Source of the DNA: Marinisporobacter sp.
GTDB taxonomy: Bacteria > Bacillota > Clostridia > Peptostreptococcales > Thermotaleaceae
Reading direction: 5' to 3'
DNA: 64,000 nt
Assembly (NCBI GenBank): GCA_025210395.1
Contig: JAOARV010000040.1
Coordinates: 1 to 64,000 of the forward strand
Below are positions 6,607-15,853 of the stretch, piece by piece (the stretch's first letter is position 1; every line of letters begins with the position of its first letter). Below the pieces are notes generated by a model, which was not told where the DNA came from, searched no databases, and saw only the letters and a list, made by a program, of their open reading frames with translations. The position numbers and the translations under genes were made by a program.

Positions 6607-8019
6607 CTATAATACACTCATATCCTTAGGTAATCTTACATAAAATATAGTTCCCTTATTCACTTGGCTTATCACTTCTATTTCTCCTTGATGAAGTTCA
6701 ATAATCTGTTTTGATATGGCTAATCCTAATCCTGTTCCTCCTGTACTCCTAGCTCGTGCTTGATCTACTCTATAAAATCTTTCAAATATATACGGTAAAC
6801 TTTCCTCTGGTATACCAATGCCATTATCCTTGATCTGGACCGTCACCTTGTTATCTTCTGAATATAATGAAACTTCAACTTTTTTTCCCTGTGGAGTGTA
6901 TTTTATAGCATTATGTATAATATTTGTCAATGCTTGTTGTATTTTAATCCGATCTAAATTTATTTGAATCTTTTCACTACAAATAAATTGTATATGCATT
7001 CCTTTTTGTTCTGCTATAGGCTTTAAGGACTGAATTAATTTTTCTAACAAATAATTTACATAAGTTATTTCATAATTTAATTCTAATTTTTCCTGATCCA
7101 GATCTACTAAAGCCAACAAACTTTCTATAATTTTGTCTAATCGGTCTACTTCTGAAGCAATATCTCCTAAAAATTCTCTATAGGTTTCAATGGATGCATT
7201 TTCTTCATAGAGAAGAGATTGAGATAGTAATTTCATAGCACTTAGGGGGGTTCTTAATTCGTGGGAAACATTTGCAACAAATTCCTTTCTTTGTTGATCC
7301 ACCTGAAATAATTTCGTACTCATCATATTAAATGCCTGAGCTAAATTCGTTAGTTCATCATTTCCTACAACTTCTACTTTCTGTGAAAGATCTCCTTGAT
7401 ACATTTTTTTGATTCCCTTTGTTAATTTCTCTATAGGATTTGCAATAACATGGGCAAATATAAAGCTCACTAATCCACTGATGATAATACATAACACTGC
7501 TAACATAAAATAGTTTTTCGTCATTTTATTTACATTACTATAAATCTTCTCTAAAGAAGAAGAAATAAAAACAACACCTACCACTTTATTATTTGAAATA
7601 ATTGGAACCGCCACATAAAGCGTTCTACCATACTCTTTAAGCTTATATTCTCTTGTAATGATTTTTCCCTTTAGCCCCTGTACAACTTCCGGATTTTCAA
7701 GCTTTATATTCTTCAATGTATCATAACCATCGTTGATTACAATGCCCTCTTCATTGACAATCATAATTCTTGAATTAATTTCATTGCTATACCTTTTTAA
7801 TAGTTGATCAATTTCCCGATTATTATAAACAATAACTCTATCTGCAATAATATTCCCTTGAGAAAGAAGATAGATCTTCTTTTCATCAATATAATTGATG
7901 CGAATAGATTCGTTTATAAATATATTAATTAAAAGGAGTGTTAGTATAATTAATAATAAATAGGTGGATGCAAGTTTCCACCTAATACTAACAAATTTAT
8001 GATTTTGACCTAAAATAAT
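6607..8019 (-). CDS. Sensor histidine kinase, WalK/PhoR-like, no canonical start codon
   Basis: Membrane kinase partner of the upstream response regulator. In order: TM1 (ASTYLLLIILTLLL), extracytoplasmic sensor, TM2 (NYFMLAVLCIIISG), HAMP, HisKA with phospho-acceptor HELRTP, then HATPase with N-box NIIHNAIKYT and G-boxes DNGIGIP and GGTGLGLAI. The first ATG in frame (7764) would remove TM1 and much of the sensor, yet the frame stays open and protein-like up to an upstream TAA. No ATG, GTG or TTG occurs there. The best candidate is ATT at 8019, 6 bases after GGGGAG inside the regulator gene; ATT at 7986 is an alternative. Start coordinate uncertain; function confident. Confidence 0.8.
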   Translation of the reverse strand: MILGQNHKFVSIRWKLASTYLLLIILTLLLINIFINESIRINYIDEKKIYLLSQGNIIADRVIVYNNREIDQLLKRYSNEINSRIMIVNEEGIVINDGYDTLKNIKLENPEVVQGLKGKIITREYKLKEYGRTLYVAVPIISNNKVVGVVFISSSLEKIYSNVNKMTKNYFMLAVLCIIISGLVSFIFAHVIANPIEKLTKGIKKMYQGDLSQKVEVVGNDELTNLAQAFNMMSTKLFQVDQQRKEFVANVSHELRTPLSAMKLLSQSLLYEENASIETYREFLGDIASEVDRLDKIIESLLALVDLDQEKLELNYEITYVNYLLEKLIQSLKPIAEQKGMHIQFICSEKIQINLDRIKIQQALTNIIHNAIKYTPQGKKVEVSLYSEDNKVTVQIKDNGIGIPEESLPYIFERFYRVDQARARSTGGTGLGLAISKQIIELHQGEIEVISQVNKGTIFYVRLPKDMSVL

Positions 8020-8689
8020 AACCAGCTCCCCACTTGGTCTTTATATACTCTGGTTGACTAGAATTTTCTTCAATCTTTTCTCTCAATCTTCTTATATGTA
8101 CATCAACCGTTCGTAAGTCACCAAAATATTCATATCCCCAAATGGTTTCTAATAATTCTTCTCTTGTATATATTTTATTCGGATTTAATGCTAATAATAA
8201 TAATAAATCAAATTCCTTTGCAGTTAAATTAATTTCCTTCCCCTTAAGGGTTACCTTTCTTCTTAATGTATGAATAGAAAAATCATCAATTTCTAATATA
8301 TTTCCAGAAGAAATAGGTTCCTTCGCCTTCACTCTTCTTAAAACAGCTTTCATTCTAGCCTTAAGCTCTAAAGCATTGAAGGGTTTGGTTAAGTAATCAT
8401 CTGCTCCATATTCTAACCCTAAAATTTTACTTGTATCTTCCCCTCTAGCAGTTAACATAATAATAGGGATCATGGACAATTCTCTAATTTTTTTGCATAC
8501 CTCTAAACCATCTATTTTGGGTAACATTAAATCTAAAATAATTAAATCATATTCCTTTGTAATGGCCTTATCTAATGCTTCCTCTCCATCTAATGCTGTA
8601 TCTACTATATATGACTCTTGTTCTAAGCTATATCTCAATCCCTTTAGCAGAATAGGTTCATCATCTACAATCAATACCCTGTAAGCCAT
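7997..8689 (-). CDS. OmpR-family response regulator, WalR/PhoP-like
   Basis: 230 residues. Receiver domain with acidic pair DDE near residue 10, phospho-acceptor aspartate in LIILDLMLP near 53, switch Thr in MLTARGED and Lys in LTKPFNALE. A C-terminal winged helix follows (about 130-228, ending in TKWGAGYYF). Transcribed ahead of the kinase and GerMN genes. The full OmpR type and the neighbour architecture suggest cell-envelope signalling, but target genes cannot be read here. Confidence 0.92.
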   Translation of the reverse strand: MAYRVLIVDDEPILLKGLRYSLEQESYIVDTALDGEEALDKAITKEYDLIILDLMLPKIDGLEVCKKIRELSMIPIIMLTARGEDTSKILGLEYGADDYLTKPFNALELKARMKAVLRRVKAKEPISSGNILEIDDFSIHTLRRKVTLKGKEINLTAKEFDLLLLLALNPNKIYTREELLETIWGYEYFGDLRTVDVHIRRLREKIEENSSQPEYIKTKWGAGYYFRSKS

Positions 8690-8905
8690 ATAATCACCTC
8701 ATCTAATTTCCTTATATTTATATAATCTCCTCATTTTTATAAAAAATATGTGGAAAAATTCGCATTATACTGCCGCATATGCTCATTTCACAAGTTTTAT
8801 TACAAAACTATTCTTTTGTAACAAAACTTACTCAAAGTGGTCAAACATTTGATTTCTCAATCATAAGTTATCCACAGATTTTAAATTCTATAATTTCGTA
8901 AAGAA

Positions 8906-8932
8906 TAAAAAGCTACCTTAATTGCGGTAGCT
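8906..8932 (-). terminator. Terminator of selA-selB
   Basis: AGCTACC (8911-8917) pairs with GGTAGCT (8926-8932), followed on the minus strand by TTTTTATTC. The stem overlaps the selB stop codon. Confidence 0.85.
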
Positions 8933-10826
8933 ACGTTAAAACTCTTTTTTCTCCGATTCTCTTGGTTATCTTGCTTTGATCAAAATGCTCTAATAATGGT
9001 AATGCATATTTTCTTGAAGTTCCTAATAAATCTCTAAATTCAGATAAGGTCATTTCCTCATGAGCTTTTATATAATCTCTCATCAAATTTATAGCTTTTT
9101 CATAATTTTCAACATGCATAAACATGTCCTCGTTGATCTTTACAAGGGTATTCATATCTACAAGAGCATATAGAACCTGACGTGATTCTTTCTCATTTTT
9201 TTCTTTTTTCAGTACCTCCTTTACAAAAGGAGGATTAAAACCGCTATTTAAATAAATTTTTTCTATTGTCTTTTTTATTTTTTCTTGTTCCTTCGTATAT
9301 ACAATATGAAAATCATAAAGTGCGATACAATTATTAAAAGGTTTTACTGTCTTGTTTTTGGTAAAATGACTAATTATTTCATCATAAACTTTTCCTCTCA
9401 CCTGTGGAACTACTTTGTTTCTAAGCTCTTCTTTACTCATACCAACCATTAACGGATTCTCTTGATGATATGTATCTAAAACCTCTTTCATTTTTTCTTC
9501 TATTTCATTTAAATAAGACTGATGAATAAAAACGTCTCCTGAAAGCTTTATAATGATATTTTTTTGCATTAAGGTTTTTACCATCTTCTCAATAGTTTCT
9601 TTGCCAATTCCTGTTTTCATCATATAAAAATGAATATTCTCAAAATGGCTACTAAACCGTTTAATAGCTTCTTCTACAATTTTTTCTGGATTTCCTTCTT
9701 CTTTAATTTTTAATTCCTTCAATATGTCTTCTTTAAAACGTTTATGTTTTAGAGGATGTGCATCTAGTATAATTCCTCCCCCTATCGTCTCCATAGGAGA
9801 ATAAAATCTTATAACAATATGATCTCCCATTTTTGCAACAATTTCCTCTTCCAATCTCAATTGGGCATAACAGCTTTCTCCTGAGCTTAATTCTTCTCGA
9901 TCTAATAAAACAATCCTACAAAGAATTTCACTCGTTCCGTGATATAATCTTACCCTACTTCTATTTTCAATAACTCTCTTGGTATTTTTAAGTAAATTTA
10001 TTTTCACATCTAACATCATACTCGGCTGCATTGAATCTACCTTAGCCAATACATTGCCTCTCATGATTTCCTCTTTTTTTACATTGGCTAAATTAATTGC
10101 AACTCTTTGTCCTGCATAAGACGTCTTTACAGTTTGCCCATGAACTTGTAAATTCCTAACCTTTGTCTGAGTTCCTTGAGGATAAATCATTAAAGAATCT
10201 CCCTCATTGATAGTTCCTTCTATCTGTGTACCTGTAATGACTGTTCCGAATCCAGCTATGGAAAAGACTCTATCAATAGGCACTCTAAAGGGAATAGATA
10301 AATCCTTTGATTCCGTTTCTTCTGTTAATTGATCAATTAATTTTGTTAACTCATCTATCCCTTTTCCCTCTACAGCTGCTACAGAAACCATAGGTGCTTT
10401 TTCTAAAAAAGTTTCTTTTACACTTTCTCTTATTTCCTCTTTAACAAGATCTAACCAGTCTTTTTCTACTAAATCCGTTTTCGTTAATACGATCATTCCT
10501 TTTTTGACTTCTAATATAGATAAAATATCTAGATGCTCTTGAGTTTGAGGCATAACACCTTCATCAGCAGCAATTACTAATAAAACAATATCTATTCCAC
10601 CAATCCCTGCAAGCATATTTTTAATAAATTTTTCGTGGCCTGGCACATCTATAATGCCCGCTCTTTTTCCACTTGGAAGATCAAAATGCGCAAATCCTAA
10701 TTCTATGGTAATCCCCCTTTTTTTCTCTTCCTTTAATCGATCTGCATCTACTCCTGTTAAAGCTTTGATCAATGTGGTTTTCCCATGATCTATATGTCCA
10801 GCAGTTCCAATGATGATATGCTTCAA
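8931..10826 (-). CDS. selB: Selenocysteine-specific translation elongation factor SelB
   Basis: About 631 residues. The GTPase carries Sec-tRNA-Sec to UGA codons marked by a SECIS hairpin. G1 [12 protein letters not shown] starts near residue 7, G3 DVPGH near 57 and G4 TKTD near 112. EF-Tu-like domains follow, then C-terminal winged helices (from about 370) that bind SECIS. I choose TTG at 10826, giving [11 protein letters not shown], because AGGAG lies 8 bases upstream and family members begin this way. The GTG at 10835 is almost fused to that site. It follows selA with only a few bases between. Confidence 0.95.
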   Translation of the reverse strand: MKHIIIGTAGHIDHGKTTLIKALTGVDADRLKEEKKRGITIELGFAHFDLPSGKRAGIIDVPGHEKFIKNMLAGIGGIDIVLLVIAADEGVMPQTQEHLDILSILEVKKGMIVLTKTDLVEKDWLDLVKEEIRESVKETFLEKAPMVSVAAVEGKGIDELTKLIDQLTEETESKDLSIPFRVPIDRVFSIAGFGTVITGTQIEGTINEGDSLMIYPQGTQTKVRNLQVHGQTVKTSYAGQRVAINLANVKKEEIMRGNVLAKVDSMQPSMMLDVKINLLKNTKRVIENRSRVRLYHGTSEILCRIVLLDREELSSGESCYAQLRLEEEIVAKMGDHIVIRFYSPMETIGGGIILDAHPLKHKRFKEDILKELKIKEEGNPEKIVEEAIKRFSSHFENIHFYMMKTGIGKETIEKMVKTLMQKNIIIKLSGDVFIHQSYLNEIEEKMKEVLDTYHQENPLMVGMSKEELRNKVVPQVRGKVYDEIISHFTKNKTVKPFNNCIALYDFHIVYTKEQEKIKKTIEKIYLNSGFNPPFVKEVLKKEKNEKESRQVLYALVDMNTLVKINEDMFMHVENYEKAINLMRDYIKAHEEMTLSEFRDLLGTSRKYALPLLEHFDQSKITKRIGEKRVLT

Positions 10827-10839
10827 GTCATTCACTCCT

Positions 10840-12252
10840 CTATCTCATTAATATATGACACAGTCCATTTACAATAATGTCAAATTCATCTAATTTCAGA
10901 GTACGTACATCTATTACTACTTGATCTTCACTAATTCTTGTAATAATAGGTGTTTCATAAGTTCTTAATAACGCTTCAAATTTGTTCACAGATATATTTT
11001 CTGGTTTTATACGAATTAAAACTGTTGGCATCTCTTCTAGGGGCATAGATCCTCCTCCTACTTGAGATACACCCTCTATTTTTTCAATTGTACAATTTTT
11101 TACATTATTTTTCAACATTTCATATAAAGTATCTGCTTTTTCTTTGATCTCATCCAAGCTTATGGTTAACATACGAAGAGTTGGTATTTGATGAATTACC
11201 TCCTCCTCCTCATTTAAATATAATCTTAAAGTTGCTTCTAATGCTGCTAACGTTAACTTATCTACTCTAAAAGCACGTGTATAAGGATTCTTTTTCATCT
11301 CCTTAATATATTTTTCTTTTCCTACAATAACTCCTGCTTGAGGTCCTCCTAACAATTTATCTCCACTAAAAGTAACAATATCCGCTCCTGCCAAAACACT
11401 TTCTTGAACAGTAGGTTCTTTATAAAGACCATATTTTGAAAAGTCTATAAAAGTACCACTTCCAATATCCTCAATTACTGGAATATTCGATTTTTTTCCC
11501 AAATTTATTAAATCTTTTAATGAAACCTCTTCTGTAAACCCTAATATTCTATAATTGCTTGTATGTACCTTAAGTAAAACAGCAGTTTCCTCACTAATAG
11601 CATTTTCATAATCAGAAAAATGGGTTTTATTCGTTGTGCCTACTTCAACAAGCTTAGCACCACTTTGCTGCATAACATCAGGAACACGAAAAGCTCCTCC
11701 AATTTCTACTAGTTGTCCTCTTGAGACGATTACTTCCTTGTTCTTAGCCAATGTATCAAGTACTAAAAGGACTGCTGCTGCATTATTATTTACTACCATA
11801 GCAGCTTCTGCTCCAGTAAGTTTTGTTATGATTTCTTCCACATGAGCATATCTTGATCCTCTCTTACCAGAATCTATATCAAACTCTAACGTAGAATAAC
11901 TACTGGCCACATTCCAAATTTCTTCCTTTATCGTATCACTAAGAAGTGCACGTCCTAAATTTGTATGTAGTACTACTCCTGTAGCATTTATCACTTTTCT
12001 TAAATTCATTTTATTTTTTAACGTAACCTTTTGAATAATATTTTCTATTAATTCTTCCTCATCAATTTTAAAAGCTTCTACCTCATCCTCATTTAATTTT
12101 ATAATTTTTTTTCGGATATATTCAATATTTTCTCGAACAGATTCTACAACTGTAATTCTAGGAACCTTTTCTAATAGCATTTCAATTTTTTCAACCTTTA
12201 ATAATTCATCTACTTTAGGTATTAAAGTAAAAATATTTTGTTTTTTTGCCAT
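10840..12252 (-). CDS. selA: L-seryl-tRNA(Sec) selenium transferase SelA
   Basis: 470 residues. PLP enzyme converting Ser-tRNA-Sec to Sec-tRNA-Sec with selenophosphate from SelD. The PLP lysine lies in FSGDKLLGGPQ near residue 299, preceded by EDIGSGTFID. ATG at 12252 is chosen: GGGGTGAT precedes it, and the probable promoter -10 lies at 12303-12308, which would leave almost no leader for the upstream ATG at 12291. Forms an operon with selB. Confidence 0.95.
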   Translation of the reverse strand: MAKKQNIFTLIPKVDELLKVEKIEMLLEKVPRITVVESVRENIEYIRKKIIKLNEDEVEAFKIDEEELIENIIQKVTLKNKMNLRKVINATGVVLHTNLGRALLSDTIKEEIWNVASSYSTLEFDIDSGKRGSRYAHVEEIITKLTGAEAAMVVNNNAAAVLLVLDTLAKNKEVIVSRGQLVEIGGAFRVPDVMQQSGAKLVEVGTTNKTHFSDYENAISEETAVLLKVHTSNYRILGFTEEVSLKDLINLGKKSNIPVIEDIGSGTFIDFSKYGLYKEPTVQESVLAGADIVTFSGDKLLGGPQAGVIVGKEKYIKEMKKNPYTRAFRVDKLTLAALEATLRLYLNEEEEVIHQIPTLRMLTISLDEIKEKADTLYEMLKNNVKNCTIEKIEGVSQVGGGSMPLEEMPTVLIRIKPENISVNKFEALLRTYETPIITRISEDQVVIDVRTLKLDEFDIIVNGLCHILMR

Positions 12253-12302
12253 GATTATCACCCCAATTTGTAATATTTCCACAATCACCATTATTACCTA
12301 AA

Positions 12303-12311
12303 ATTATAACA
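12303..12311 (-). promoter_or_regulatory. Extended -10 promoter of selA-selB
   Basis: Minus-strand TGTTATAAT (12311-12303) is an extended -10. The -35 region at 17 bases (AGAAT-like) is weak. The start would fall near 12296, about 45 bases before the SelA ATG. Confidence 0.6.
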
Positions 12312-12393
12312 TATTATGCAAAGAGATTCTTCTTTAAATTTCAATATGAGTACTCTTTTTAATTCTAAATTTTGGGATTTTTCTGAAAATATA

Positions 12394-12422
12394 TTGCTTA
12401 ACCTATAAGAATCTTTTATAAT
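12394..12422 (+). promoter_or_regulatory. Promoter of the sodium:amino acid symporter
   Basis: TTGCTT (12394-12399), 17 bases, TATAAT (12417-12422). The resulting leader of about 135 bases shows no recognisable glycine riboswitch core. It is divergent from the selA promoter. Confidence 0.7.
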
Positions 12423-12565
12423 AGCTTTAAGAAGGATTTATTTTCTTTATATTCCATTTTTCACATTGATTGATGGATCACTAATTTTTTTGAATAAGGA
12501 GGTGTTCAATAGGTAATATTTAAGTTATACTCATTTATTAATTACTTACAAAAAGGAGGCTTTTT

Positions 12566-13942
12566 ATGGATAGTTTGACTAATTTGATAGGTGTAATAGG
12601 TAGTTTTGCTTGGGGTCCTATTATGATTGTTTTCTTAGTAGGTACTGGTCTCATTCTTACTTTAGGTACAAGAGTCGTTCAATTTAGAAAGCTTGGTTAT
12701 GCTTTTAAATTGCTTTTCTCAAAATCAGAAACTTCTGATGGAGATATCACTCCTTTTCAAGCTCTAATGACCTCTCTTGCTGCAACTATAGGGACTGGTA
12801 ATATCGCTGGTGTTGCAACAGCAATTGCTGTTGGTGGTCCTGGTTCAGTTTTTTGGATGTGGGTTACAGCTGCTGTTGGTGGCGCAACAAAATTTGGTGA
12901 AGCATTACTAGCTATTAAATATAGAATTACAAATGAAAATGGAGAAAAATCTGGTGGTCCTATGTACTATGCAAGCCTTGGTATGGAAGACAAGTACGGC
13001 GGAAACTGGAAATGGCTAGGATTTGCATTTGCATTATTTGGTTTTATCGCTTCCTTTGGTATTGGAAATTTAGTTCAATCTAACTCTGTTGCAGAATCAT
13101 TAAAAACGTCTATAGGGCTTTCTCCTTATATATCAGGTATTATTATAGCAATTGCTACAGGTTTAGTTGTTGTTGGCGGAATTAAAAAGATCGCAAATGT
13201 TACAGATAAAATTGTTCCTGCTATGGCTATTATTTATGTAATTGGTGCTTTAATTGTATTATTTAGTAACGCATCTATGATTCCTGAAGCTTTCAGTATG
13301 ATTTTTTCAAATGCATTTAATTCAAATGCTGTTAGCGGAGGATTAATTGGAACAGTTATTCGTATGGGTGTTGCTCGTGGTGTATTCTCAAACGAAGCTG
13401 GTCTTGGTAGTGCTCCTATTGCCCATGCTGCTTCTAAAAATAATGATCCTGTAAAGCAAGGGATTATCGGTTCTCTTGGTTCTTTCTTAGATACTTTAGT
13501 TGTATGTACCATGACTGCTTTAGTTATTTTAGTATCTGGTCTTGTAACCATCGGAACTGATGGTCTTATGACAGTTAAAGAGGGGCTTACAGGTGCAGCT
13601 TTAACGACTACTGCATTTAGTGAAGCACTTCCAGGCTTTGGTGCATTTATTGTATCCTTTGGATTAGTTTTCTTTGCATTTTCAACAATCCTTGGATGGT
13701 ACTATTATGGTTCTAAATGTTTAGAATTTATCGCTGGTGTAAAAGCTGTTGAAATTTACAAATGGGCTTGGCCAATTCTTTGTTTTGTTGGCGCTACAAC
13801 TTCTTTAGATATTGTATGGAACTTATCTGATGCATTTAATGGTCTTATGGCTATTCCAAACTTGATTGCCCTCCTTGCCCTTAGTCCAATCATCTTTAAG
13901 ATGACAAAAGAGTATGAAGAAAAACAAAAAGAACTTCATTGA
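12566..13942 (+). CDS. Alanine/glycine:sodium symporter, AGCS family
   Basis: 458 residues with about ten hydrophobic helices. The family hallmark GTGNIAGVATAIAVGGPG lies near residue 75, with MGVARGVFSNEAGLGSAPIAHAA near 270. Imports alanine or glycine with sodium. AAGGAGG precedes the ATG. It stands between divergent selA and convergent selD, with which it shares a bidirectional terminator. Glycine supply would fit a selenium-dependent amino acid fermenter, but the substrate preference is inferred. Confidence 0.9.
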   Translation: MDSLTNLIGVIGSFAWGPIMIVFLVGTGLILTLGTRVVQFRKLGYAFKLLFSKSETSDGDITPFQALMTSLAATIGTGNIAGVATAIAVGGPGSVFWMWVTAAVGGATKFGEALLAIKYRITNENGEKSGGPMYYASLGMEDKYGGNWKWLGFAFALFGFIASFGIGNLVQSNSVAESLKTSIGLSPYISGIIIAIATGLVVVGGIKKIANVTDKIVPAMAIIYVIGALIVLFSNASMIPEAFSMIFSNAFNSNAVSGGLIGTVIRMGVARGVFSNEAGLGSAPIAHAASKNNDPVKQGIIGSLGSFLDTLVVCTMTALVILVSGLVTIGTDGLMTVKEGLTGAALTTTAFSEALPGFGAFIVSFGLVFFAFSTILGWYYYGSKCLEFIAGVKAVEIYKWAWPILCFVGATTSLDIVWNLSDAFNGLMAIPNLIALLALSPIIFKMTKEYEEKQKELH

Positions 13943-13950
13943 GACTAAAA

Positions 13951-13977
13951 AATAAAGCATCCTTTGGATGCTTTATT
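13951..13977. terminator. Bidirectional terminator between the symporter gene and selD
   Basis: AATAAAGCATCC (13951-13962) pairs with GGATGCTTTATT (13966-13977), with A-rich and T-rich flanks on both sides. It overlaps the selD stop codon. Confidence 0.85.
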
Positions 13978-15013
13978 TTACTTTAATATAAAAATCGTCT
14001 TTTTCAATTACTTCTCCTACTACTGCAAAATCTGTAGGTAAATATTCTTCATAAAACTGAAGCAAATCTTTTACTTTTTCTTTCCCTAAAGATATTAATA
14101 ATCCTCCTGATGTTTGTGGATCATATAAAATATCTTTCATATAAGTTGGCACTTCTTCCAAAAAATTGATTTTACCCTCTAAATAAGCCTCATTGTTATA
14201 TGCACCTGCTGGAACAAGACCCATATTAGCATTTTCTATAGTTCCTTCAACAATAGGTATATCCTTCGAGTTTATCATTAAAGAAACTTCACTAGCTTTA
14301 GCCATTTCAAAAGCATGTCCTAAAAAGCCAAAGCCTGTAATATCAGTACATGAGTTCACACCCATATTTTTCATTCCCTTAGCTGCAATATTATTTAAAC
14401 TAGCCATTACATTCATAACCTTTTTTATAGCGTCCTCAGAAAGCATTCCTGCTTTGATAGCTGTATTTAAAATACCAGTTCCTAATGGCTTTGTTAATAT
14501 TAAAGCATCTCCTGGCTTAGCTAGATCATTACTCATTACCTCATCAGGAGCTACAATTCCTGTAACAGATAGTCCATACTTTGGCTCATTATCATCTACA
14601 CTATGTCCTCCTACTAATAATGCGCCCGCTTCTGTTACCTTATCTGCTCCTCCTTTTAAAATCTCCGTTAAGATGTCCATAGATAAGCAAGTAGGAAAAC
14701 ATACTATATTCATAGCAAGGATTGGTTCTCCTCCCATTGCATATACATCACTCAAGGAATTAGCTGCTGCAATTTGTCCAAACATATAAGGATCATCTAC
14801 AATTGGTGTAAAAAAATCTAAGGTTTGTATAATGGCAGTATCGTCATTTAATTGATATACGGCTGCATCATCAGAAGTTTCTAAACCTACTAATAAACGT
14901 TCATCCTTCATTTTTGGTAAATGACACAAAACTTGTGCCAAGGTCTCAGGACCAATTTTAGCTGCTCATCCAGAAGTTCTACTCATTTCTGTTAATCGTT
15001 TATTTGTTGTCAT
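13973..15013 (-). CDS. selD: Selenide, water dikinase SelD, a selenoprotein with in-frame UGA
   Basis: 346 residues including selenocysteine. Makes selenophosphate from selenide and ATP. The true start is ATG at 15013 (GGGGTGAT upstream). Codon 16 is TGA (14968-14966) in RTSG-U-AAKIGPE, exactly where SelD proteins have a catalytic Sec or Cys; calling from the first downstream start would lose the active site. The rest matches the AIRS-type fold (DDAAVY, GGHSVDD, TDITGFGFLGH). A small hairpin follows the TGA. The promoter lies in the tail of the ComEA-like gene. Confidence 0.95.
14930..14968 (-). promoter_or_regulatory. Candidate bacterial SECIS element in selD
   Basis: Immediately after the TGA, GCT...GGTC-CTGA-GACC...GGC can fold into a bulged hairpin whose apical part lies about 17-28 bases past the UGA, a spacing usual for bacterial SECIS. 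Fold judged by eye only. Confidence 0.45.
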
Positions 15014-15048
15014 TTTTATCACCCCTTTTATGTCTTAATTTATAATTG

Positions 15049-15077
15049 ATATTATCATATTTCTAATAAACTATCAA
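15049..15077 (-). promoter_or_regulatory. Promoter of selD
   Basis: Minus-strand TTGATA (15077-15072), 17 bases, TAATAT (15054-15049) with TG one base before the -10. The -35 overlaps the stop codon of the upstream gene. Confidence 0.55.
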
Positions 15078-15685
15078 TTTACTCTTATTTCCTCCTTAAT
15101 CATTTCATATTTTTTATCTCCTACTCCTGATACTTTCATGATGTCTTCAACTTCATGAAACCTTCCTTTAGTTTCTCTATATTGAACAATTCTTTCTGCT
15201 AAGACTTCACCAACACCATTTAATGATTCCAATTCATTTTTTGATGCTGTATTGATATTCACTTTATTAGATTTTTTAGTTATTTCATAGGACTCAGTAC
15301 CTTTATATTCTTTCAAGTCTTCTCCAATTTTAGGGATAACTATTTGTTCTCCATCTACTAGTATTTTTGCCATATTCACTTGTTTCCTATCTGCTGTTTT
15401 TAGAAGCCCTCCAACCCTCTGTACGCCATCTATTAATCTAGCACCTTCTTTTAGCTTCACAACACCAGGTATTTTTACTTCTCCACATATATCCACTATG
15501 ATCAGTTTTTCTACATGCTGCTCTTTTTTTTCTTGCGTTTTTTCAATATTTTCTATTTCCTTATTTTTATGTTCTACTATAAGTTCTTCTGATGTATTCA
15601 TATAAAATTTGTCTACTGAGAATACTATAATGGAAAAAATAAATATTCCCAAGACGATCATTTCGCGTTTTGTCAATTTAAACAT
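15074..15685 (-). CDS. ComEA-like DNA-binding membrane protein (SLBB plus helix-hairpin-helix)
   Basis: 203 residues. N-terminal transmembrane anchor (about 9-26), a charged linker, an SLBB-type domain (VDICGEVKIPGVVKL, about 64-120) and a C-terminal double helix-hairpin-helix (NINTASKNELESLNGVGEVLAERI, about 144-200). This is the layout of ComEA, the extracytoplasmic DNA receptor of competence. No comEC or comEB gene is adjacent, so a role in transformation is not shown here. Confidence 0.85.
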   Translation of the reverse strand: MFKLTKREMIVLGIFIFSIIVFSVDKFYMNTSEELIVEHKNKEIENIEKTQEKKEQHVEKLIIVDICGEVKIPGVVKLKEGARLIDGVQRVGGLLKTADRKQVNMAKILVDGEQIVIPKIGEDLKEYKGTESYEITKKSNKVNINTASKNELESLNGVGEVLAERIVQYRETKGRFHEVEDIMKVSGVGDKKYEMIKEEIRVN

Positions 15686-15853
15686 TTTAGTATCACACCG
15701 TCCGTTGCTTCTTTATTTATTTCTATATTCGTCATTCTAGCTTAAAGTTATTCACTATTTTTAATAATTTATCTCTTTATGTTTATCTTAAATTTTTTTT
15801 ATTTTTCTGTTATACTAATAAAGTACATTTACTAAAGATTTAAGAGGTGACCT

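Noticed and set aside
12423-12565. Glycine riboswitch before the amino acid symporter
   Set aside because: The 140-base leader lacks the conserved glycine-aptamer core and any clear expression platform.
14193-14789. 198-codon plus-strand ORF inside selD
   Set aside because: It is a shadow of the selD coding sequence, which has complete family motifs on the other strand.
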